Positions 1 through 6,628 of a stretch of 11,402 nt of DNA are shown here, piece by piece. A program made the position numbers and the translations under genes. Within the stretch, counting starts at the first letter, position 1. The number at the start of each line of letters is the position of its first letter. Origin of the DNA: Paracoccaceae bacterium (GTDB taxonomy: Bacteria; Pseudomonadota; Alphaproteobacteria; Rhodobacterales; Rhodobacteraceae). Location of the stretch: positions 1 through 11,402 of the forward strand of contig DOIS01000301.1 of NCBI GenBank assembly GCA_003511785.1, in the 5' to 3' direction. Under the pieces are notes generated by a model. That model saw nothing but the letters and a program-made list of their open reading frames with translations. It did no database searches and had not been told where the DNA came from.

Positions 1-197
1 TCTATCGCGCTGACGCCCACCGCTCGCGCGAGCTGGGCGGCTCTGGGCTGGGCCTGGTCATCGTCAAGCATATCGTCAACCGCCATCGCGGCCGGCTGCG
101 GGTCGAGAGCGTGCCGGGCGAAGGGGCCAGCTTTTCGGTGCGCCTGCCGATGCAGGCGCCGGCGTCCGCGACGGAACCCGGGCCGGACGGGCCATGA
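1..197 (+). CDS. phoR: Phosphate regulon sensor histidine kinase PhoR, C-terminal fragment
   Basis: This is the 3' end of a histidine kinase gene that begins before the window; the reading frame starts at base 3 and ends with TGA at 195-197. About 64 residues are visible. They carry the end of the ATP-binding (HATPase_c) domain: a YRADAHRSRELGGSGLGL stretch whose GSGLGL is the G2 box of the ATP lid, then VIVKHIV and a final beta-strand region ending in GEGASFSVRLP. The wording of this segment (RSRELGGSGLGL, KHIVNRH) is typical of PhoR rather than a generic kinase. In the family, PhoR autophosphorylates on histidine and passes the phosphate to PhoB when phosphate is scarce. The identity is supported by the pst-phoU-phoB operon directly downstream. 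The tail after the domain is short and rich in Pro, Gly and Ala. The sensor, PAS and dimerisation parts are outside the window. Confidence 0.88.
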   Translation, partial: YRADAHRSRELGGSGLGLVIVKHIVNRHRGRLRVESVPGEGASFSVRLPMQAPASATEPGPDGP

Positions 198-215
198 TCC
201 GCCGCCGCGCGCGAG

Positions 216-244
216 TTGTCATACAGTTGTTACACAGGTGTCAC
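216..244 (+). promoter_or_regulatory. Pho box with three tandem heptamers upstream of pstS
   Basis: Three heptamers repeat with an exact 11-base period: TTGTCAT (216-222), TTGTTAC (227-233) and GTGTCAC (238-244). They are separated by identical ACAG spacers and followed by AAAA. This matches the known PhoB site, direct repeats close to CTGTCAT or CTGTCAC with 4-base AT-rich spacers. It lies 18 bases after the phoR stop and about 80 bases before the pstS start, oriented toward pstS. PhoB-dependent promoters use such a box in place of a -35 element. I found no convincing -10 in the GC-rich sequence that follows, although one would be expected around 257-270. Binding of phosphorylated PhoB here should turn on the whole pst-phoU-phoB operon, making phoB autoregulated. 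Confidence 0.88.
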
Positions 245-322
245 AAAAGCCCAGCGTGACGGCCCTAGGTGGGCCTCGGGATCACCAAGATCGACCCGAA
301 CTGTCTGACACAGGAGACACAT

Positions 323-1363
323 ATGTCATTCGCCAAACTGACCGCATCGACCCTGGCCATCGCCGCCCTGTCGGCCTCTGCCGCACATGCCCGCGACCAG
401 GTGCAGGTGGCCGGTTCCTCCACCGTGCTGCCCTATGCCTCGATCGTGGCCGAAGCCTTCGGTGAGAACACCGACTTCCCCACGCCGGTGGTCGAATCGG
501 GCGGCACCTCCGCCGGTCTCAAGCGCTTCTGCGAGGGTGTGGGCGAGAACACCATCGACGTGGCCAACGCCTCGCGCCAGATCCGCGAGAAGGAAATCAA
601 GGCCTGTGCCGAGAACGGCGTGACCGACATCATCGAGGTCCGCATCGGCTATGACGGCATCGTCTTCGCCAGCCAGCAGGGCGGCCCGGCCTATGACGCC
701 TTCGTGCCCGCCGACATCTACAACGCCATCGGCGCGCAGGTGATGAAGGACGGCGAACTGGTCGAGAACACCTACGAGAGCTGGGCCGAGTTCAACAGCG
801 ACCTGCCCGACGTCGAGATCGCCATGTTCATCCCCGGCACCAAGCACGGCACCCGCGAAGTGTTCGAGGACAAGGTCCTGCTGGAAGGCTGCAAGGCCAC
901 CGGCGCGATGGAAGCCATGATGGAAGCCGGCATGTCCGAGGACGACGCCGAGGATGCCTGCCTCGACGTGCGCCAGGACGGCCGTTCGGTCGACATCGAC
1001 GGCGACTACACCGAGACCCTGGCCCGCATCGACGCCAACCCCAACGGCATCGGCGTGTTCGGCCTGGCCTTCTACGAGAACAACCTCGACAAGCTGAAGG
1101 TCGCCACCATGGGCGGCGTCGAGCCGACCACCGAGACCATCGCTTCGGGCGAATACCCGGTTTCGCGCCCGCTGTTCTTCTACGTCAAGAAGGCACATAT
1201 CGGCGTGATCCCGGGCCTGAAGGAATACGCCCAGTTCTTCGTCGCCGACGAGATCGCCGGCCCCGGCGGCCCGCTGGCCAACTATGGCCTGGTCGCCGAC
1301 CCCGAGCTGGCCGAGACCCAGTTCAATGTCGCGAACGAAGTGACCATGGGCGAAGGCTCGTAA
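323..1363 (+). CDS. pstS: Periplasmic phosphate-binding protein PstS
   Basis: High-affinity phosphate-binding protein that captures phosphate in the periplasm and delivers it to PstCA. The ATG at 323 is chosen because AGGAGA (312-317) sits just upstream and a Sec signal peptide follows at once: MSFAKL, a hydrophobic core, and cleavage expected after AHA (residues 21-23). Of 346 residues the mature protein starts near RDQVQVAGSST. Family landmarks are GSST (31-34), SGGTSAG (59-65), DVANASR (79-85), PGTKHGTR (171-178) and SRPLFFYV (281-288); the Ser, Asp, Arg and Thr in these segments probably contact phosphate, by analogy with Escherichia coli PstS. Four cysteines (70, 95, 190, 213) are all in the exported part and could form disulfides. 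An acidic, Met-rich stretch lies around 195-216. It is the first gene after the Pho box and is separated from pstC by a 95-base gap with a hairpin. Confidence 0.95.
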   Translation: MSFAKLTASTLAIAALSASAAHARDQVQVAGSSTVLPYASIVAEAFGENTDFPTPVVESGGTSAGLKRFCEGVGENTIDVANASRQIREKEIKACAENGVTDIIEVRIGYDGIVFASQQGGPAYDAFVPADIYNAIGAQVMKDGELVENTYESWAEFNSDLPDVEIAMFIPGTKHGTREVFEDKVLLEGCKATGAMEAMMEAGMSEDDAEDACLDVRQDGRSVDIDGDYTETLARIDANPNGIGVFGLAFYENNLDKLKVATMGGVEPTTETIASGEYPVSRPLFFYVKKAHIGVIPGLKEYAQFFVADEIAGPGGPLANYGLVADPELAETQFNVANEVTMGEGS

Positions 1364-1386
1364 TCGGGCATCCCGCCTGATCCGCG

Positions 1387-1409
1387 GGGGCGGCGGTTGA
1401 CGCTGCCCC
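1387..1409 (+). other. Stem-loop in the pstS-pstC gap
   Basis: GGGGCGGC (1387-1394) can pair with GCTGCCCC (1402-1409) as an 8-bp stem with one G-U pair and a 7-base loop. It begins 24 bases after the pstS stop. No run of T follows, so it is unlikely to be an efficient intrinsic terminator. In ABC transporter operons such hairpins often protect the 3' end of the binding-protein mRNA or cause partial read-through, giving more binding protein than permease. That role here is inference from position only. Confidence 0.45.
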
Positions 1410-1458
1410 TGCTTTCGGTTCATCGGACCCGCGCAAGATTTTCCACTCTGGGGGCACC

Positions 1459-2931
1459 ATGCCACTCTTCTGGCTCATCCTGGCCGTCCTGGGGGTCGCC
1501 TTGGCCGGTTTCATCCTCGGCCGCTCGCGCGCCCTGGGCCATGCCGGCGGCGACAGCCGCGGGCTTCACTCGCTGCCGAATTACTACGGCTGGAACGTGG
1601 CGCTGAAGATCATGGTGCCGGCCTTCGGCCTGCTGGTGGTCTGGCTGCTGCTGCAACCGCTCTACATCACCTCCCAGATTTCCGAGATGATCCCCGAAGC
1701 CTCGGTCGCCGATGGCGGCTCGCTGGGGCTGGTGCTGGCCGAGGTGCGCCGCGCCGCCGAGGGTCTGGATGCCGCCGTGGCCAGCGGCGCCATGACCGAG
1801 GAGTTCGCCCGCGACGTGCGCGCCGATTTCGCCGACGTCACCCAGCGGCTGAAGGATGCGGGGCAGATCGTCACCGGCACGATTACCCAGCCGATCCTGA
1901 ACGCGGCCCAGAGCTACCGGATAATGACCGCCACCGGCAACATGGCGATGAGCGTCGCCGTGCTGGTGCTGGCCCTGGCGGGCCTGGCCTGGGGGCTGCG
2001 CCAGACCGGCGTGAGCTTCCGCGCCCGCAACGTGGTCGAGACCAGCGTGCGGGCCCTGCTGATTGCCGCCGCCTCGGTGGCGATCCTGACCACCGTGGGC
2101 ATCGTGCTGTCGCTGGTGTTCAACACGGTCGAGTTCTTCCGCCTCTACCCGGCCTCCGAGTTCTTCTTCGGCACCAACTGGGCGCCCAGCTTCTCGGGAC
2201 GGGGCGGGGCCTCGGACCTGGGCGTGATCCCGCTTCTGTGGGGCACTTTCTACATCTCCATCGTGGCGCTGCTGGTGGCGGTGCCCATCGGCCTCTTCGC
2301 CGCGATCTATCTCAGCGAATACGCCTCGTCACGGGTGCGCTCCATCGCCAAGCCCGCGATCGAAGTGCTGGCCGGGATCCCGACCATCGTCTACGGCCTC
2401 TTCGCCCTGCTGACCGTCGGCCCGCTCCTGATGGAGGTTTTCGGCAAGGAAGGGCTGGGCTGGATGCAGTCGGGCACCTCGGTGATGACCGCGGGGCTGG
2501 TGATGGGCATCATGCTGATCCCCTTCGTCTCCTCGCTCTCCGACGACATCATCAATGCGGTGCCCCAAGCGATGCGCGACGGCTCCTACGGGCTGGGCGC
2601 TACCCAGTCCGAGACCATCCGCCAGGTGGTGCTGCCTGCCGCCCTGCCGGGCATCGTGGGTGCCATCCTGCTGGCCGCCTCGCGCGCCATCGGCGAGACC
2701 ATGATCGTGGTTCTGGGCGCCGGTGCTGCCGCGCGGCTCGAACTCAACCCCTTCGAGGCGATGACCACGGTCACCGCGAAGATCGTCAGCCAGCTGACCG
2801 GCGACGCCGATTTCGCCTCCCCCGAGGCGCTGGTGGCCTTCGCGCTCGGCATGACGCTGTTCGTGCTGACCCTGGGTCTCAATGTCTTCGCCCTCTTCAT
2901 CGTGCGCAAATACCGGGAGCAGTACGAATGA
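1459..2931 (+). CDS. pstC: Phosphate ABC transporter permease PstC, long form
   Basis: One of two membrane subunits forming the inner-membrane phosphate channel. The protein is 490 residues against roughly 320 in E. coli. The C-terminal half is the classical six-helix core: helices near 193-222, 258-287, 302-327, 343-365, 396-420 and 458-482. The EAA loop that contacts PstB lies near 368-398 (VPQAMRDGSYGLGATQSE), and the PstC-typical FFGTNWAPS is at 236-244. The extra N-terminus adds helices near 3-21, 46-68 and 163-180. Basic residues in 22-45 and 181-192 suggest that residues 69-162, which look helical, face the periplasm. From memory this extension matches a named Pfam family of unknown function attached to PstC (DUF3708). 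A GGGGG stretch just upstream is a weak ribosome site. The gene's stop overlaps the pstA start by four bases (ATGA), implying coupled translation. Confidence 0.93.
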   Translation: MPLFWLILAVLGVALAGFILGRSRALGHAGGDSRGLHSLPNYYGWNVALKIMVPAFGLLVVWLLLQPLYITSQISEMIPEASVADGGSLGLVLAEVRRAAEGLDAAVASGAMTEEFARDVRADFADVTQRLKDAGQIVTGTITQPILNAAQSYRIMTATGNMAMSVAVLVLALAGLAWGLRQTGVSFRARNVVETSVRALLIAAASVAILTTVGIVLSLVFNTVEFFRLYPASEFFFGTNWAPSFSGRGGASDLGVIPLLWGTFYISIVALLVAVPIGLFAAIYLSEYASSRVRSIAKPAIEVLAGIPTIVYGLFALLTVGPLLMEVFGKEGLGWMQSGTSVMTAGLVMGIMLIPFVSSLSDDIINAVPQAMRDGSYGLGATQSETIRQVVLPAALPGIVGAILLAASRAIGETMIVVLGAGAAARLELNPFEAMTTVTAKIVSQLTGDADFASPEALVAFALGMTLFVLTLGLNVFALFIVRKYREQYE

Positions 2932-4259
2932 CCGACGCAAGCATCGACACGGCCCCCGCCGCCGGCGGCAAGGGCTCGCTGCTGGGCTCCGACGCGCGCA
3001 CGAAAAAGCGCAACGCGGCCGAGAAACGCTTCCGCCTCTACGGCATGGCCGCCATCGCCATCGGCCTGTTCTTTCTGCTGGTGCTGTTCGTCTCGATCAT
3101 CCGCTCGGGCGCACCGGCCTTCACCCGCACCGTGGTGGATGTGGAATTCACCCTGACGCAGGCCGAGTTCGAGGCCGCCGAGAGCGAGCTGTTCAAGACC
3201 AAGGCCTATTCCAACCTGTTCATCCAGAAGCTGAAATCGCAGCTCGACGCCGCCGGGGTCGAGGCCGAGTTCGACGAGTCCGCCATCGAGCGGCTGCTGG
3301 GCAAGGTCGGCTCGACCCTGCGCGAGTTCTACCGCGCCAACCCCGAGCAACTGGGCCAGCCGGTGGATTTCGAGCTGGCCGCCTCGAGCCGGGTAGACGG
3401 CTATTTCAAGGGCCGGGTGAGCCGTGACACGCTCCAGGACAGCCGCTTCCTGCAGGTCAGCGATCTCGATCTCGTCGACCGGCTGGAAGAGGCCGGGGTG
3501 ATCCGCCAGGCCTTCAACTGGCCGTTCATCACCGGCGCGGATTCGGGCGTGGACAACCCGGGCGGCGCGGGCATCGGCGCCTCGGTGGTCGGCTCGTTCT
3601 TCATGATGCTGGTGGTGCTGGCGCTGTCGCTGCCCATCGGCGTGGCGGCCTCGATCTATCTCGAGGAATTCGCACCCAAGAACCGCTGGACCGACCTGAT
3701 CGAGGTGAACATCTCGAACCTCGCCGCCGTGCCCTCGATCGTGTTCGGTATCCTTGGCCTCGCCGTGTTCATCCAGTTCATGCACCTGCCGCAATCGGCC
3801 CCGCTGGTGGGCGGGCTGGTGTTGACGCTGATGACGCTGCCCACGATCATCATCTCGACCCGCGCCTCGCTGCGCGCGGTTCCGCCCTCGATCCGCGACG
3901 CGGCCCTGGGCGTGGGCGCCTCGAAGATGCAGGCGGTGTTCCATCACGTGCTGCCGCTGGCCATGCCCGGCATCCTGACCGGCACCATCATCGGCCTGGC
4001 CCAGGCCCTGGGCGAGACCGCGCCGCTGCTGCTGATCGGCATGGTTGGCTTCGTGGCGCGTGGATACCCGGACGGGTTCATCGCCGGCTTCACCGAGCCC
4101 AATTCGGCCATGCCGGCGCAAATCTACACCTGGGCCACCCGCGCCGATGCCGGCTTCTACGAGAAGGCCTGGGGCGGGATCATCATCCTGCTGGCCTTCC
4201 TGTTGACCATGAACATCATCGCCATCATCCTGCGCCGCCGTTTCGAGCGCCGTTGGTAA
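2928..4259 (+). CDS. pstA: Phosphate ABC transporter permease PstA, long form
   Basis: Second membrane subunit of the phosphate channel, partner of PstC. The start at 2928 is set by the ATGA overlap with the pstC stop and by GGGAG at 2915-2919; the frame stays open much further upstream but only as a shadow of pstC. The 443 residues exceed the roughly 300 of E. coli PstA. A basic cytoplasmic N-terminus (1-38) leads to a helix at 39-60, then about 155 hydrophilic residues (61-215) predicted to be periplasmic. This part is rich in charged helices (near 77-110 and 117-137) and probably corresponds to the family I recall as DUF3333. The permease core follows, with helices near 219-245, 262-286, 292-311, 347-371 and 415-436. 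The EAA loop is near 318-345 (VPPSIRDAALGVGASK). The C-terminus is basic (RRRFERRW), fitting the cytoplasmic side. Confidence 0.93.
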   Translation: MTDASIDTAPAAGGKGSLLGSDARTKKRNAAEKRFRLYGMAAIAIGLFFLLVLFVSIIRSGAPAFTRTVVDVEFTLTQAEFEAAESELFKTKAYSNLFIQKLKSQLDAAGVEAEFDESAIERLLGKVGSTLREFYRANPEQLGQPVDFELAASSRVDGYFKGRVSRDTLQDSRFLQVSDLDLVDRLEEAGVIRQAFNWPFITGADSGVDNPGGAGIGASVVGSFFMMLVVLALSLPIGVAASIYLEEFAPKNRWTDLIEVNISNLAAVPSIVFGILGLAVFIQFMHLPQSAPLVGGLVLTLMTLPTIIISTRASLRAVPPSIRDAALGVGASKMQAVFHHVLPLAMPGILTGTIIGLAQALGETAPLLLIGMVGFVARGYPDGFIAGFTEPNSAMPAQIYTWATRADAGFYEKAWGGIIILLAFLLTMNIIAIILRRRFERRW

Positions 4260-4283
4260 TTGCACGGGATCGAGGATAAACCC

Positions 4284-5084
4284 ATGTATGACGCGCCAAA
4301 AACCGCGGAGAGCACAGTGTCTCAGAACGAAATCAAATTCGACTGCCGGGATTGCCAGGTCTGGTATGGTGACACCCACGCCATCAAGGACGTGAACATC
4401 CAGATCGAGGACAACACCGTGACCTCGTTCATCGGCCCCTCGGGCTGCGGCAAGTCCACCTTCCTGCGCTGCCTCAACCGGATGAACGACACCATCGACG
4501 TGGCCCGGGTCGAGGGGCAGTTCCTGCTCGACGGCGAGGACATCTATGACCGCAAGGTCGACCCGGTGCAGCTGCGCGCCAAGGTCGGCATGGTGTTCCA
4601 GAAACCCAACCCGTTCCCCAAGTCGATCTACGACAACGTGGCCTACGGGCCCAAGATCCACGGCATGGCCAAGAACAAGGCCGAACTGGACGAGATCGTG
4701 GAACGCGCGCTGCGCCGCGGCGCGATCTGGGACGAGGTCAAGGACCGGCTGGACCAGCCCGGAACCGGGCTTTCGGGCGGCCAGCAGCAGCGGCTCTGCA
4801 TCGCCCGCGCCGTGGCCACGGAACCGGAAGTGCTGCTGATGGACGAGCCCTGCTCGGCGCTGGACCCGATCGCCACCGCGCTGGTCGAGGAACTGATCGA
4901 CGAGCTGCGCACGCGCTACTCGGTGGTGATCGTCACCCACTCGATGCAGCAGGCCGCCCGCGTCAGCCAGAAGACCGCCTTCTTCCACCTGGGCAACCTG
5001 GTCGAGTTCGGCGACACCGGCGAGATTTTCACCAATCCCAACGATCCGCGCACCGAAAGCTACATCACCGGGCGCATCGGGTAG
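4284..5084 (+). CDS. pstB: Phosphate ABC transporter ATP-binding protein PstB
   Basis: Cytoplasmic ATPase that drives phosphate import through PstCA. All nucleotide-binding motifs are intact in the 266 residues: Walker A GPSGCGKST (51-59), Q-loop FQKPNPFP (105-112), ABC signature LSGGQQQR (163-170), Walker B VLLMDEP (183-189) and switch histidine in VTHS (His219). FQKPNPFP with SIYDNVAYGPK is a PstB hallmark that separates it from other ABC ATPases. The ATG at 4284 is preferred because GAGGA (4272-4276) precedes it at normal spacing; a TTG further upstream in frame has no such support. The C-terminal NPNDPRTESYITGRIG is also typical. It lies 24 bases after pstA and 14 before phoU. In the family PstB also takes part in signalling to PhoR through PhoU. 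Confidence 0.97.
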   Translation: MYDAPKTAESTVSQNEIKFDCRDCQVWYGDTHAIKDVNIQIEDNTVTSFIGPSGCGKSTFLRCLNRMNDTIDVARVEGQFLLDGEDIYDRKVDPVQLRAKVGMVFQKPNPFPKSIYDNVAYGPKIHGMAKNKAELDEIVERALRRGAIWDEVKDRLDQPGTGLSGGQQQRLCIARAVATEPEVLLMDEPCSALDPIATALVEELIDELRTRYSVVIVTHSMQQAARVSQKTAFFHLGNLVEFGDTGEIFTNPNDPRTESYITGRIG

Positions 5085-5098
5085 AAGGACAGACCGTC

Positions 5099-5800
5099 AT
5101 GAATGATAAACACATCGTCTCGTCCTATGACCGCGATCTCGAGGGGCTGCTGGCCCATATCATGAAGATGGGCGGGCTGGTCGAGGACGCCATCCTGCGC
5201 GCCGCCCGTTCGCTCGAGACCCGCGACGAGGAACTGGCCGAGGAGGTGCGCCGGGGCGACAAGGCCATCGACGACCTGGAAGAACTGATCGACGAGGAGG
5301 CCGCCCAGGTCATCGCCCGCCGCGCGCCCGCCGCCAGCGACCTGCGCACGGTGCTGTCGATCCTCAAGATCGCCAGCAACCTCGAACGCATCGGCGACTA
5401 TGCCAAGAACATGGCCAAGCGCACCGGCGTTCTGGCGCAGATGAGCCCGGTCAGCGACAGCGCCGCCGCCCTGCGCCGCATGGCCCGCGAGGTGGAGCGG
5501 ATGCTCAAGGACGCGCTCGACGCCTATGTGCGCCGCGACGTGGACCTCGCCTGCGACGTGATCCGCCGCGACGAGGAGGTGGACCAGATGTACAACGCGC
5601 TGTTCCGCGAATTCCTCACCTTCATGATGGAGGACCCGCGCAACATCACGCCCTGCATGCACCTGCATTTCATCGCCAAGAACACCGAACGGATGGGCGA
5701 TCACGTCACCGCCATCGCCGAGCAGGCGGTCTATCTGGTCACCGGCGAGCGGCCCAGCGAGTTGCGGGTGAAGGCCGATGTGACCTCCGAGACCACGTGA
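5099..5800 (+). CDS. phoU: Phosphate signalling protein PhoU
   Basis: Cytoplasmic, all-helical regulator that couples the PstSCAB transporter to the PhoR kinase and represses the Pho response when phosphate is plentiful. The 233 residues show the expected twofold repeat of three-helix bundles. Each half has the metal-binding signature: ERIGDYAKNMAKR at 96-108 and ERMGDHVTAIAEQA at 197-210. The start at 5099 follows AAGGA (5085-5089). The opening HIVSSYDRDLEGLLAHIMKM is typical of PhoU. It sits in its usual place between pstB and phoB with gaps of only 14 and 16 bases, so co-transcription is likely. No internal promoter was seen. Confidence 0.96.
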   Translation: MNDKHIVSSYDRDLEGLLAHIMKMGGLVEDAILRAARSLETRDEELAEEVRRGDKAIDDLEELIDEEAAQVIARRAPAASDLRTVLSILKIASNLERIGDYAKNMAKRTGVLAQMSPVSDSAAALRRMAREVERMLKDALDAYVRRDVDLACDVIRRDEEVDQMYNALFREFLTFMMEDPRNITPCMHLHFIAKNTERMGDHVTAIAEQAVYLVTGERPSELRVKADVTSETT

Positions 5801-5816
5801 GCCGGGGAGCCAGGCG

Positions 5817-6509
5817 ATGAGCAGCAACCTGCAACCCTCGGTCCTGGTGGTCGAGGACGAGATGGCGCAGCGCGCGGTGCTGTCCTACAATCTCGAGGCC
5901 GAGGGCTTTCGCGTCGCCACCGCCGAGAACGGCGAGGAGGCGCTTCTCAAGGTGGGTGAGGAGGCGCCCGACATCATCGTCCTGGACTGGATGATGCCCA
6001 ATCTCTCGGGGATCGAGGTCTGCCGGCGGCTGAAATCGCGGGGCGCCACCCGCGCGATCCCGATCATCATGCTCTCGGCCCGCTCCGAGGAGGTGGACAA
6101 GGTGCGCGGCCTCGAGACCGGGGCCGACGACTACGTGGTCAAGCCCTATTCGCTGGTCGAACTGATGGCGCGGGTGAGGGCGCAGCTGCGCCGCGTGCGC
6201 CCCTCGACCGTGGGCGAGCGGCTGGAATTCGACGACATCGTGCTCGACGCCGAGACCCACCGCGTCACCCGCGCCGGTCAACCGCTGAAACTGGGCCCGA
6301 CCGAGTTCCGCCTGCTCAGCGTGTTCATGGAGAAACCGGGCCGGGTCTGGAGCCGCGAGCAGCTTCTCGACCGGGTCTGGGGGCGCGACATCTACGTGGA
6401 CACCCGCACCGTGGACGTCCATATCGGCCGTCTGCGCAAGGCGCTTGGCGCGCATGGCGGCGAAGACCCGCTGCGCACCGTGCGCGGCGCGGGCTATGCT
6501 CTTGGCTGA
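5817..6509 (+). CDS. phoB: Phosphate regulon response regulator PhoB
   Basis: OmpR/PhoB-type transcription factor that binds Pho boxes when phosphorylated by PhoR. The receiver domain covers about 7-123, with acidic pocket Glu13/Asp14, phosphoacceptor Asp57 (IVLDWMMP), Ser87 in MLSAR and Lys109 in VVKPY. The winged-helix DNA-binding domain covers about 133-229; LGPTEFRLL and SREQLLDRVWG lead to the recognition helix RTVDVHIGRLRKAL (197-210) and the wing VRGAGYALG. These segments follow E. coli PhoB closely, so this is PhoB itself and not a generic OmpR family member. The start at 5817 has GGGGAG (5804-5809) upstream. It closes the operon that begins under the Pho box at 216-244, giving a positive feedback loop, while its kinase gene phoR lies upstream of that promoter. 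Confidence 0.96.
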   Translation: MSSNLQPSVLVVEDEMAQRAVLSYNLEAEGFRVATAENGEEALLKVGEEAPDIIVLDWMMPNLSGIEVCRRLKSRGATRAIPIIMLSARSEEVDKVRGLETGADDYVVKPYSLVELMARVRAQLRRVRPSTVGERLEFDDIVLDAETHRVTRAGQPLKLGPTEFRLLSVFMEKPGRVWSREQLLDRVWGRDIYVDTRTVDVHIGRLRKALGAHGGEDPLRTVRGAGYALG

Positions 6510-6555
6510 GTAGGCAGCCAATGCCCGCCTGGCGCGCAGCGCGGCGGCGGCAGAA

Positions 6556-6606
6556 GCGAGGGGCCAGCCCCTCGCGCTCCCCGGGGTATTTCGGACCAGA
6601 AAGAAG
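6556..6606. repeat. Perfect hairpin plus conserved-looking tail between convergent phoB and lysR
   Basis: GCGAGGGGC (6556-6564) and GCCCCTCGC (6567-6575) are a perfect 9-base inverted repeat, folding as an 8-bp stem with a 4-base loop. It is followed by the palindrome CCCCGGGG (6579-6586), then TATTTCGGACC and AGAAAGAAG ending at 6606. No T tract follows the stem on either strand, so classical termination is not evident, although the position between converging genes fits a bidirectional transcription end. The combination of hairpin, CCCCGGGGTATT and AGAAAGAAG resembles an intergenic element I recall in many copies in Rhodobacterales genomes. That memory was not checked, and only one copy is in this window. 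Confidence 0.5.
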
Positions 6607-6628
6607 CAGGGGCGGGGTGCCTCTGGCC

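Noticed and set aside
269..322. GTG start for pstS 18 codons upstream
   Set aside because: It would place polar residues before the signal peptide; the ATG at 323 has a good ribosome site and yields a normal Sec signal.
326..1465. 379-codon minus-strand frame opposite pstS
   Set aside because: Antisense shadow of a confident gene, repetitive His-Gly-Val composition and no recognisable domain.
2238..2927. Upstream in-frame extension of pstA
   Set aside because: It overlaps the pstC core in another frame; the residues are Arg and Gly rich, and the ATGA start at 2928 with a ribosome site explains PstA fully.
2586..4988. Very long open frame on the minus strand opposite pstC, pstA and pstB (800 codons)
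   Set aside because: It lies antisense to three clear genes. The product is low-complexity (His, Gln, Asp, Gly, Arg rich) as expected from the reverse complement of GC-rich codons with third-position bias.
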